Shown piece after piece: positions 37,611 through 47,930 of a stretch of 64,000 nucleotides of DNA; positions within the stretch are counted from its first letter, which is position 1, and the number at the start of each line of letters is the position of its first letter. The notes below the pieces were generated by a model. That model made no database searches and was not told the origin of the DNA. It saw only the letters and a program-made list of their open reading frames with translations. The translations under genes and the position numbers were made by a program. This DNA is from Rotaria sordida (Eukaryota > Rotifera > Eurotatoria > Philodinida > Philodinidae). The DNA lies in assembly GCA_905250125.1 (NCBI GenBank), contig CAJNOL010000081.1, forward strand, positions 1 through 64,000, read 5' to 3'.

Positions 37611-38390
37611 CCACTAACGAGGGAATCGTCTGAGGTGTCCAACGCCGATTTCCTTCATTCATACGTCGTTTGACAGAGGACATCGAGATAGTAAAAAGTC
37701 TAAAAGGATTTGTGCTGATGGCTCTTTCTTGAAAATTTAGAACCAATTTTCTGTTCTTCCCAGCTAACATGACTAAAAATTGAAAACATTACAACTCAGT
37801 CAAGCAAGATCGTATACACATGAAATTTTCAGTACTACAAGCTCACACATACTGCTGATCAATCTGAAAACTTTATACTGTTCATCATAACCAATGTACT
37901 TACTCTCAAGACTTTTCATTCATTTGCAAACAAAGACAGTTAAATAATATCATATATTCTCTATCATTAAATGTTAATAACCATTTAACAAAGGATGGAA
38001 ATGAAAACAGGCGAGATATAATTATCTAAAAACGAAAAAAAAAGACAGCACTATAGTCAACTGCAGAAGTGTACTTTTTCATTCGAAACAAAAATCCTGT
38101 AAGTCAGGAACGAATCGACTAAACAATCTAAAATTTTCGGATTGATCAGCAGTGTGTGTGAGCTTGTAGTGCTGAAAATTTCAAGTGTATACGATTTTTC
38201 TTGACTGAGTTGTAATGTTTTCAATTTTTAACCATGTTAGCTGGGAAGAACAGAAAATTGGTTCTAACTTTTTAAGAAAGAGCCATCAGCACAAATCCTT
38301 TTAGACTTTTTACTATCTTGATGCCCTCTATCAAACGATCTATGAATGAAGAAAATCGACGTTGGACATCTCTGGCAGTTCCCTCGTGAG
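37611..38390. mobile_element. Foldback element with roughly 255 bp arms
   Basis: The left arm (37611-37872) and right arm (38138-38390) are inverted copies, for example AGAACCAATTTTCTGTTCTT against AAGAACAGAAAATTGGTTCT, and share GAGCCATCAGCACAAATCC-type strings. The spacer is about 265 bp. No transposase. The open minus-strand frame within the left arm is not called a gene. Confidence 0.8.
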
Positions 38391-39460
38391 TAAAATCAAT
38401 TATAATCATATATTGCGTCAAATTTAATTGATTTTTTGCCATTATTTCTCAAAAAATCGGTTTTAATCTGATTTTTAACCTGTTTTTGTTTATATGAGTA
38501 TAATTTTTTGAATCTACCATAGAAGTTTTCTTATTGATAATCACTATCAATCAGAAAGAAAAACGAAAATAGACTAAAACTTACCTGCAAATACTCCATA
38601 GGTGTTTTGATCGTGATACAATCATACGTATTTAATGTGTTTACTCACGAATGTCTCTAAAAATTTCTATAGTATCTGAGAAAACATTGAAATACGAAGT
38701 ATTGTTCCATGTTCATCAATTTAGATTACTAAAAAAATGGTATTTACATCACAATCTTCAAGATCATATTTTATAACATTCATCTACTATTTTTATGCTA
38801 CTTATATTGAAACAAAAAATAAAAACCTACAAAACTCTTCGTTCCAAACTTGATAATAGCAAACATTGTAATTTTTTCGTTACAATTAAATGACAATTTA
38901 AACTTTCTGAATGTTGGTATTCTATTCTTGAACTTGAATTTGGAAATAAGTTTGATGCATTCCTTTGTTCGGTGTTTATCGTTACATATAGTACAGACTT
39001 CCGATATATCTATGTGTCTAATAATAAACAATGAAAACAATAAAAAGAAAATATTGAAGATCCATTGTTAAATCATTAATTTACAATTGAAAATAAGTAT
39101 GACACACAATATAGTCTGTCGATAGATGTGTTTAGACTAGAACATTCTCGTAATCAGTCACTATATATTTGTTTTGTATCTTACATAAGAAAAAGAATCA
39201 TAAATATAATAGGCAAATGGTTTAGATTTTCATTTTGTTATATTATAAATAAAGATGTATTGTTTTATTTCAATAGTGCCTATACAATAAAAATCGTTAT
39301 TTATTGAACCAAAACGAAAACATTTTCTCTTAGTGTAAATATGCGTTGTAACAAATTAAAAATATTTCTTTCTACTATTGGATATGCACATGAAGGTAAG
39401 ATAAAAATAAAAGGATGATCAATGAGTACGCCTGACTTTTTTTGATTTGTAGTGGCCTTG

Positions 39461-39544
39461 AAACATAATCGTGACACTTATGATTCATAATGAAGCATGT
39501 AAAAACATAATCGTGACACTTATGATTCATAATGAAGCATGTAA
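39461..39544. repeat. Perfect 42 bp tandem duplication
   Basis: Two identical adjacent 42 bp units (39461-39502 and 39503-39544) starting AAACATAATCGTGACACTTA. Units A and C do not show the duplication at the equivalent place, so it looks recent. Confidence 0.9.
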
Positions 39545-40047
39545 AAACATAATTATACTTCTTCGTATATGTAGCTTCTTTTATTTTTATTAGTTATTCA
39601 TATAAATATCGATAAAAATACATGCTAATTTTGAATATTGCTGATAACTAGATAGATATTGTTCGTGATGAAATACAAAGTATGACGTAGGAATGTATAT
39701 GCGTTATTGAAACGTGTTGTATGTTTGTATAATTCACTACATATTTCTCTTTTGTTAATTGTGTAAAAATAACTACTAATAGTGATAATTTTTTTTAAAT
39801 GTATTTCGTGTTCTGCATGAGATAAAAATGATAAGCAAAAAAAATCCTTGCGTCTTTCAATGATGAAAGCTTATCACAAAAACAAACGATTTTTCTATGA
39901 TTCTTTGTTGTTTCTCTATTTAGACTATCGATAAATAGAATTACGTATGATATTTTGATTACTATTATTACTATTACGTATGAATACAAACATATTCTTT
40001 CTTATATATTGATGCAGTTTTGTTTAAATATTTATTTTATTTTTCTA

Positions 40048-40536
40048 GCAATGTCCAACTAGAAAAAAAATATACCATTTTTGCTATCTCTTCTTCATTT
40101 ATGGTTCTACTATTAAGAACATGGCATTGTTGGCAACAAATTCTTATAAAACTCTATATATCATAGCAAAAACTAATGTAGAGAAATGGTCATGAAAGCA
40201 AAAAACAATGTGAAGAAAATTTCGACTTTCAGGTATGAAGCATATACTAAGAAGCTATAGGATGCTTATCAACACTTTTTCAAAATTCTCTACATTTATA
40301 CTTTTTTGATTATTTTCTCTACATATTGGTCAAAATGTCATCATTTATGAATACTTAATAACATTTACATTTATCATTCTTCACATATATAGTTTGCACT
40401 GTTCAATACACAGTAATATGATCATTTATTGATTTATTTTGCTTAATTTTCTGCTTAGCACTATAAATGTAAAGTTTTAGATTCGCAGATATAGAGCGGA
40501 TATAAAAATTGAAGTTTTTTTTCTAGTTAGACATTC
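40048..40536. mobile_element. MITE, about 490 bp, in the PMP3-B leader
   Basis: Ends GCAATGTCCAACTAGAAAAA and (reverse complement of right end) GAATGTCTAACTAGAAAAAA form inverted repeats. It sits just before the conserved leader of PMP3 copy B; units A and C are uninterrupted there. It may move or replace the promoter of copy B. Confidence 0.75.
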
Positions 40537-40600
40537 TTTCACTTTTCAGATATAATAATTCTTTAATCTCCTTTGTTACTTATTATTATATAAATTTATT

Positions 40601-40844
40601 ATGGCTGGGATAATCGGTTTAATTTTCTTGTCAATTTTGGCTATTCTAATACCACCCGTAGCTGCATTTATTATGGTATATTTCTTTGCAATTAAAATTT
40701 TCCATAATGAAAAATTGTTTTTCATTGATTTAGGTTGGCTGTGGGACACATTTTTGGATTAACTTACTATTGACTTTTCTTGGATATATCCCTGGTTGTA
40801 TTCATGCTTTATGGCTGGTCTGGACTGGTCCTGGAGGCATTTAA
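40601..40844 (+). CDS. PMP3/UPF0057 proteolipid (copy B)
   Basis: Exons 40601-40675 and 40734-40844 with a 58 bp intron; 61 residues. Helix 1 ILIPPVAAFIM with PPxAA, then VGCGTHFWINL, helix 2 LLTFLGYIPGCIHALWLVW and tail TGPGGI. Without splicing the frame stops early, so only the intron model gives the conserved family protein. The leader is interrupted upstream by a MITE, but the coding part is intact. Confidence 0.9.
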
Positions 40845-41019
40845 TTATGTATATATGAAGCAAAATAATTTAAAAACTTAGATATTTTTTGTCTCATGTT
40901 CATTTTAATCTATGAATGTGTAGCATTTGAAAAAAATTTACCATTTTCTTTTTCTTTTTTCTTTCTTTGTTATCTCATATATATATTCAGCAAATTTGTA
41001 AAAAAAAACATTAATCTAT

Positions 41020-41560
41020 AAATATCAATAGGACGAAGATATTGGAACAGCTTCTTGTTGTGACAATGGATGATATTGATATTATTGTGGCGACAATAGA
41101 CACGGTCGTTGCATAGCTAGTTGCGATTGCATTTATTAATGATGCAAAAAATTAGATTCATTAGAAGCAATTCAATGCCGTTGAATTTCTTGTCGATATT
41201 GTCTTGCGAATGAATCGAATCGACGTTCAACTATTTCTCTAGGATCATTAACAAAATAGACACCTTGCATATCGTCAGTACCACGACGCTTGTTCGGTTT
41301 GCCAAATTTCACTTAGTCTTATCCGATATTCATCATATGTTTGCACAAGATGTGATTGACCATCAAGTTCATGTGAAATTTGTGTTACATTCATTGAACT
41401 TCTACCATATCCTGTCGTGTAAGGATTACATGGATCTGAATCCATAAACGCTGATGTACTACCAATATCAGGATCATTTTATAGAATTTCAACCATCAAT
41501 CAATTAGAAAGACCAATAAGAGAATCAAGCCAACTACTATCACCACCACAAAATAAGATA
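41020..41560 (-). pseudogene. MLF pseudogene B
   Basis: Nucleotide similarity to the intact MLF gene, including the region matching GGxVWQT/AxRDP and the N-terminal repeat region. The first exon part is deleted up to the leader string TGTTCAACATTCTTCT, and frame-breaking indels are present. Decayed copy, opposite to and downstream of PMP3-B. Confidence 0.83.
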
Positions 41561-41596
41561 TAGTGTTCAACATTCTTCTCAGAATAAATTAAATAG

Positions 41597-41900
41597 GGTA
41601 TGAATGTGAGTCTGGGTGTGTATCCCGTCTTCACTCACAACAATACATTATCTGATTTGGTAGATGTCTAAAGAACGATCCAAGTGTTTTTGCGATGTGT
41701 CAGAAAAAAATGCCCTTCTTTTCGAATTATAAATTCAAAAATGCTCCAAGTTTGACACCTAATATTTTTCTACTAGATGAATGTTACCATCAATTTTTTG
41801 TCTCTGGCTATACTAATAGGGAAGATATAGGATTCATATTGTAGTGAAGTTTTTTCCTGTCTCCTATACACGAAAAATAAATGAGATTTTTTATGCAAAT
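41597..41900. repeat. Dispersed repeat family, copy 3
   Basis: Shares ACATTATCTGATTTGGTAGATG and AATGTTACCATCAATTTTTT-type strings with copies at 28676 and 36088, in the same position relative to the MLF remnant. Confidence 0.55.
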
Positions 41901-41939
41901 CTAAAAAAAGTGTATAAAAAATGGTCAGTATATTCTTTA

Positions 41940-42352
41940 CTGAAAGCCACATCGTCGAAACGCAGATCGCCGAACTTCATTTCGACAAAGTGCCATTTCA
42001 GCAATGTGACTATCGACTATCCGTATTTTTGATGGTGTCACTGTCGGCGATATAGTCATCGGCAATTTTTATGTCAATGATCAAATCGACCAGTTAACCA
42101 CTAACTTAAGTGAGTGATACAATAAGTTAGAAATCGAGTTAGTTACTAACCTGATCAAGTTATGGGCCATGTCAGCTACTAGCTTTACTTAGGAACCACG
42201 TTAAATTAGTCACTAACTTGATACAGTGCTAACTCTAATAAGCTAATAGATGATCGAAATGAATTCAGCGATCTGCATTTCGATGATGTTGATTTCGGCG
42301 ATCTTTCTTCTCGATAATGTTTGCTTCGACGCGAGTTTCGGCGATGAGGCAT
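41940..42352. mobile_element. MITE-like element rich in TTTCGGCGAT motifs
   Basis: The left part (41950-41995) and right part (42253-42350) are inverted copies carrying motifs such as GATCTGCATTTCGA and TTTCGGCGATC. GC content is higher than the surroundings. The interior (42090-42240) has repeated ACTAACTT strings. No coding frame. Confidence 0.6.
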
Positions 42353-42593
42353 ACAACCGAATATCTGATCTAAAACAAACTATGAAAAAGTTCTATCCAA
42401 CAAAACAAATATTCATTGATCTCGATTAGGGACAAAAATCCATATTCATTTGTGTAAGGTAGATTTTAATTCATGTTAATTTTCAATATGTTGCATTAAA
42501 TGAACAGAAATAATTATTTTTATTTATGTAATATTATTAAACACATTTTCAAGCAATTTAATCATATTGTGCTCGGATCATTTACAAGTAAAC

Positions 42594-43171
42594 CTCTTCA
42601 GCTGCCACTTTTCGATTTCAATAATTTTTTGCCTATAGATATTGTATAAGATTCTAATAAAAATTCCTAAAAGGATTTTGGTTTCTATTGAAATTTGACT
42701 TAGTTATCAAACTTTTTTCTAAAGGCCCTTGTAGGATTCCGAGTTTTCGAAAAACTCTTAGTTTTGAATTTCAGTTGGAACCTTTGTGCATACAGAAAAC
42801 TCAACTAAGCTAGGTTTCATAAAAAAACTAATAAGTTTTGAACAAAGTCTCTTCGAGATATGAAGTTTTTAAAAAGTGCATGTTGTAAATACTATCCATG
42901 GAAAAGAATCTCTATCTTGAAAGTTTCATATTTCGAAGAGATTTTGTTCAAAACATTTGACCTTTTTATGGAAGCTGATCTATTTGAGCTTTCTATATGC
43001 ACAAAGTTTCAGACCGAAATTTGAAAATATAAGTCCTCTGAAACCTCTGATCCTGCAAAGGCTTCTAGAAAATAGATGTATTAAACATTCGGTTTTAAAG
43101 TTTTTATTAGAACAATCTGTGATATCTATAGGCAAAAAAACATTTCAATCGAAAGGAAGTAGCTGAGGAGA
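42594..43171. mobile_element. Foldback element, about 580 bp
   Basis: Inverted ends CTCTTCAGCTGCCACTTTTCG and (right end, reversed) CTCCTCAGCTACTTCCTTTCG continue inwards through TTTTTTGCCTATAGATAT and TCTAATAAAAA. The middle repeats a string related to CTTCGAGATATGAA in both orientations. Confidence 0.75.
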
Positions 43172-43789
43172 TATCTTCGTTAGCATGATTATCATTCATT
43201 TAAAAATGAAGTTCTTTGTACAAAAAAAAGTAGTATAGATTCGAAAAATCAGAAACTTGTGTAGCATGAAAATGAGATCTGCAATTAGAAAAACGATTCT
43301 TCTTTTTTATAAAGAAAATATCATTGAAATCATTATGATATAGATATTCCTAAAACTATGTGTCATATTGCATGAAAAGAGGAATTATGATGTTGTGCAA
43401 AATACTTGTAAACAGATGATTTAATAATACGCCATTAACTATATTCAGCTAAACGTCATGCAGAGTAGATCAATTCACAGACAAATGTTCGACATATCAT
43501 AAAAAACAAACAAAAATATTAAAACCTCTCAAATGCTTTGTTAGTTACTCGATAATAAAATCAGTTTTGGTTTGATCTTGAAATACGTGCAAACGCATTT
43601 TACACTGGTGTGTTCGCTGAAATGCATTTAGACATGTTTGATAAATTTCAGCAACCGAACGCGTCTGAAACTCAAATGTGACTCAATGTGAGTATTCATT
43701 GAAACGCGTTTTGACTGCATTTAGAGATTATATACTCTAACCACCAAGTTCCTAAATGTTGTTCTTGATAATTATGTTTAATAAAAGTT
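43172..43789. other. Spacer before unit C, nothing recognised
   Basis: AT-rich sequence between the foldback and the first landmark of unit C. A direct sub-repeat with CGCATTT/ACGCGTTT strings lies at about 43610-43730. No gene. Confidence 0.4.
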
Positions 43790-46700
43790 ATTCAATGTTA
43801 TCGTCTTCTATATTGATATCATCATCTTCATTTTCTTCTTTTTTTTTGTCGACTATTTCGCGTAATTCTTTGCTTTCTTAATATGATCTATAGATTCCTT
43901 TGAGAAACGATAATTGAAACTTAGCTGTTCCAGCATCTATGAGAAAGTCTACTTCTTTTTTTGAATGTCGCACCTGCTAGTCATCAAACTCAAAAGCATC
44001 GCTAGCGAACATTCACTTGGTGAAACAATCTTCATTTCTTTCATAATCACTCGAAGAAGAATGATTAAGCAAGTCGGTATTGGTTGACGATAGCTACTAG
44101 GTAGAAGTAAATATTCAAACAAGAAAAACATACGAAATGCGTCACAGCGATATGACAAACACGTAACGTAAGGTAACTCTCACGGATGGAAAAAATGATT
44201 CATCATATCTATTTGTTAATAGTTATCGTCTTTCAAAATAAAGTTAATTCGAGCGGATTGAAGTCTCTATATGACCATATTCATAATACAATATAAATAT
44301 CTAGTACAGCTGACATGAGAATTCAGTTGAGTTTGGAATGTGCGAAATAATTTTAAAAAATTCTCTTAAAAAAAAGATTTTATAATAGGAATAAAGCTTC
44401 GTAAACAATGTGAAATAATTCATTTGGACAGAAGTGTACAAAATAGACTCACATTAAACACAACAATAAATAAATGTTTTCATTTTTTTGAATTTTTTCT
44501 ATTTTACTAATAAAAAAACCAACGATTTTTGTTGTATGCATTTCAGTCTTCTAAATGCTCTATTATTTTGATTGTATCAGTCATACTGTAATTGATGCTT
44601 ATTGTTGTATTTAAGTTTTGGTGTTATTATTAGGATATAAAATAATTACTTGATTTAGAATTATTTATTACGTCATTTTGAAAATAATTATGTATTTCAG
44701 TACTTGAATTTAAAAAATTCAATGACATTCACTAAATATTAAATTGTTCTAATAAGAACCATTAATTGTCATATACCATCAATTGCATTATTTGGAAAAA
44801 AAATTAACTTTCCATTTTATTAATAGTTATAATCATTTATTTTACTATCATATCGTAATGATAAGTCATAAAAATGATATAAGGCACGTTTACCTTTAAA
44901 AATTTCTCTCACCTCGTCCCTGCTGATCATACATTCGATTCAATTGTTTTAAAAAAATATAAAATATCTATATGGAACTCAATTTTTTAATATTTAATTA
45001 TTTATCTGAGAACTCTGAATAGAAATCTTTGTTCTAGTAATGGCTTCAAAACATTCTATTTATTAATTCATGAAAATTTACGAATCATTCAATGTTCCCA
45101 TGTCCTTATCATCAGAAAATAATTATAACGAAAATATATAGTCATTGCAGAAAAACAAAAAAAAATACTTATTCATTGTTTAAAATTTTTTACATAAAAA
45201 AATTGAAACTATAAAAAAAAAATCAAAATTTCAATCTGAATTTGCAACCAAAGAACGATAGTTTTTGTGAAACTTCTATTGAAATTTTTTTTTTGTCTGT
45301 AATCATTATCAATGAGAAATGAAAATGAAAATAGACTAAAACTTCCCTGCAAACATTCCATAAGTTTTTTGGTCGTCATACATTCATTATACGTTTAATG
45401 CGTTTACTTAAGAATATTTCCAAAAATTTCTATAGCATCTGAGAAAACATTGAAATACGACGTATTGTCCCATGTTCATCAATTTAGATTAGTAAAAAAT
45501 GGTATTTATATTACAATCTTCAAGATCATATTTGATAACATTCATCTACTATTTTTATGTTACTTATATTGAAATAAAAACCTACAAAACTCTTTGTTTC
45601 AAAGTAGATAAGAGTACACATCGAAACTTTTTATTGGCAGTCAAATAACATTTTAAGCTTTCTGAACTTTGATATCCTATTCTTGTATTTGCAGATAAGT
45701 TTAAAGCATTTCTTTGTTTGGTGTTTATCATTACATATAGTACAGACTTCCAATATATCTGTGTGTCTAATACTAAACAATGAAAATAATAAAAAGAAAA
45801 TATCGTTGTTTCACAGCGGTTAATCAATACAATACACAATACGATTAGTCAATAGATGTGTACAGATAAAAACATGCTTCTCATTAGTATGTATATATCT
45901 GCTTTGTATTCTTAAAAACAAATGAATCATAAATATGATAGGTAATTGATTTAGATCATCGTTTTTTTTACGTTATATATAAAAACAAATATTGACTCAT
46001 TTCAACAGTGACTTCAAGAAAAAATTATTATTTACTGAACCGGAACGAATATATATTGTATGCGTAACAGTATGAGTGGTCTCGAATTTAAAATATTCAT
46101 TTCTTTTCCTTACTCGATACAAACCGTGCAGGTATGATAAAGATATATGAATGATCAGTGAATATGCATAGCTATGTTTGATTTTTAGTGCCATTCAAAC
46201 AACATCATGATGATTCTGATAAATTAAGACGAATGCAATAACATCATTATATCTCTTTCTATACGTATCTTCTTTTATTTTTATTATTTATTCATATGAA
46301 TATTGATAAAAATATATAGTAATATTGAGTGTTGATCGTAGCTTGATAGGTATTATTTTTCGTTTAGACATCATGCACGAAGTTAGTATGTCAATGCGTT
46401 ATGTTATTTAAACTTGTTTTGTGTTTATATGCATTGCTATTTACTTATGTTTTGTTAATTGTGTGACGATAACTGCGAATAACAATCATTTGTTTTTTAT
46501 GTTTTCGTGTTGCGCGTGAGATGAATATGGTGAGAGAAAAAATTCTTGAGTCTTTCAATGATAAAAACTAATAAAAAAAACGATTCTTCTATGATTCTTT
46601 CTTATTTCTTTGTTTTGATTATTGATAAATAGAATTATATTTTATATTTCGATTATGATTATTGTTATGTATGAATACAAAACATATTCTTCCTTACATA

Positions 46701-46792
46701 TTGATACAATTTTGTTTAAATATTTATTTTTACTTTTCAGATATAATAATTCTTTAATTTTCTTTTCTTACTCATTGTTATATAAATTTATT

Positions 46793-47037
46793 ATGGGTGA
46801 CCTCATCGGTAAAATTCTTTTGTCAATTTTGGCTATTTTATTACCGCCAATAGCTGCACTTATTAAAGTATATTTCTTTGCAATTAAAATCTTTTATAAT
46901 GAAAATTTATTTTTTTATCGATTTAGGTTGGTTGTACGAAACATTTTTGGATTAATGTAATATTGACTATTCTTGGATGGCTACCTGGTGCTATTCATGC
47001 TTTATGGCTTATTTGGGCTGGTCCAGATAGCGTTTAA
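46793..47037 (+). CDS. PMP3/UPF0057 proteolipid (copy C)
   Basis: Exons 46793-46867 and 46927-47037 with a 59 bp intron; 61 residues. Helix 1 ILLSILAILLPPIAALIK, loop VGCTKHFWINV, helix 2 ILTILGWLPGAIHALWLIW and tail AGPDSV. Same intron position as copies A and B. It is convergent with the intact MLF gene; stop codons are 170 bp apart. Confidence 0.9.
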
Positions 47038-47208
47038 TTATATATATATAAAGCATAATCACCAACAAATTTAGACATTTTTTTCTCATGTTCATTTTAA
47101 TCTATCAAAGCTTAAAATTTTAAAAAAATAAAACTAACTATTTTCTTTTTCATTTTTGTTTATTTATTATTTGATATATAAATTCAGTAAAATCGTAAAA
47201 AGAATTGT

Positions 47209-47898
47209 CTATAAGTATTGATAGCGCGAAGGTGCTGGAAGAGCCTGTTGTGGCTGCTGTGTATGAAATGGAAGTTGTGGTTGTTGTGAATAGGGTGGCA
47301 GTTGTTGTTGTTGTTGTGGATAATATTGATATTGTTGTGGTTGCAATCGAGGTGTTTGTTGTATAGTTGGTTGCGATTGCATTTGCCTATGATGTGATAA
47401 ATTAGGTCCATTAGTAGGTATTCCACGTCGTTGAATTTCTTGTTGGTATTGTCCTGTGTATGGATCTAGTCGACGTTGAATTATTTCAGCACGATCACCA
47501 GCAAAATAGCCAAGTTGCATCTTGTCAATACCACGACCTGGATCACGTAATGCTTTTTTGGTTTGCCAAATTCCACCTGGTCCTATTCGACGTTCATCAT
47601 GTGCTTGAACCACATGTGGTCGACCATCAAGTCCAGGTGAAATTTGTGTTACATTCATTGCACTTATACCAAATACTTTTCCATAAGGATTACATGGATT
47701 TGAACCCATCAATGCTGATATACCACCAATATCAGGATCATTTCGTAGAATTTCACCCATCAATCGACTAGCAAAACCAAAAAGAGAACCGATCCAATCA
47801 TTACCACCACCATTATAACCGTTAGGAATAGCTCTATTAAACTGTTGATCAACAAGAGCTCCATTATTTGGTTTATAAGGTTGTAAAGGATAAGACAT
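47209..47898 (-). CDS. Myeloid leukemia factor (MLF) family protein
   Basis: Intronless, 229 residues. The start is the first true ATG (47898). MLF proteins are conserved animal nucleo-cytoplasmic regulators linked to stability of transcription factors, protein aggregation and differentiation. Seen: the family core PGGIWQTKKALRDPGRGIDK (about residues 110-129) followed by LGYFAGDRAEIIQRR, matching human MLF1 (APGGIKETRKAMRD...DRAHVIKK). The N-terminal part has Gly-Asn and Pro residues. The C-terminal 70 residues are Gln/Pro-rich (QQQQQLPPYSQQPQ) and prion-like in composition. Lack of introns in a genome where most genes have them is notable and could reflect a retrocopy origin. Two decayed copies lie in units A and B. 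Confidence 0.88.
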   Translation of the reverse strand: MSYPLQPYKPNNGALVDQQFNRAIPNGYNGGGNDWIGSLFGFASRLMGEILRNDPDIGGISALMGSNPCNPYGKVFGISAMNVTQISPGLDGRPHVVQAHDERRIGPGGIWQTKKALRDPGRGIDKMQLGYFAGDRAEIIQRRLDPYTGQYQQEIQRRGIPTNGPNLSHHRQMQSQPTIQQTPRLQPQQYQYYPQQQQQLPPYSQQPQLPFHTQQPQQALPAPSRYQYL

Positions 47899-47930
47899 TG
47901 TGTTCAATATTCTTCTGGAAATAAATTATA

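Larger units (their letters stand above)
36810..41590. repeat. Tandem module, unit B (with insertions)
   Basis: Second copy of the PMP3-MLF module with landmarks at about 36899, 36960, 38530, 38950, 39220, the PMP3 gene at 40601 and the MLF remnant at 41020-41560. It differs from A and C by the foldback at 37611-38390 and the MITE at 40048-40536. Confidence 0.8.
43790..47930. repeat. Tandem module, unit C (least interrupted)
   Basis: Third copy of the PMP3-MLF module, with landmarks at about 43936, 43995, 45220, 45700, the PMP3 gene at 46793 and the intact MLF gene at 47209-47898. It lacks the insertions found in A and B, so at about 4.1 kb it probably reflects the original module size. Confidence 0.8.

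Noticed and set aside
37507..37770. 87-codon minus-strand frame in the foldback arm
   Set aside because: Lies in an inverted repeat; the other arm has the frame broken, so there is no sign of selection.
47184..47771. Other-frame open readings over the MLF gene
   Set aside because: Shadows produced by CAA/CAT repeats and the strong MLF frame.
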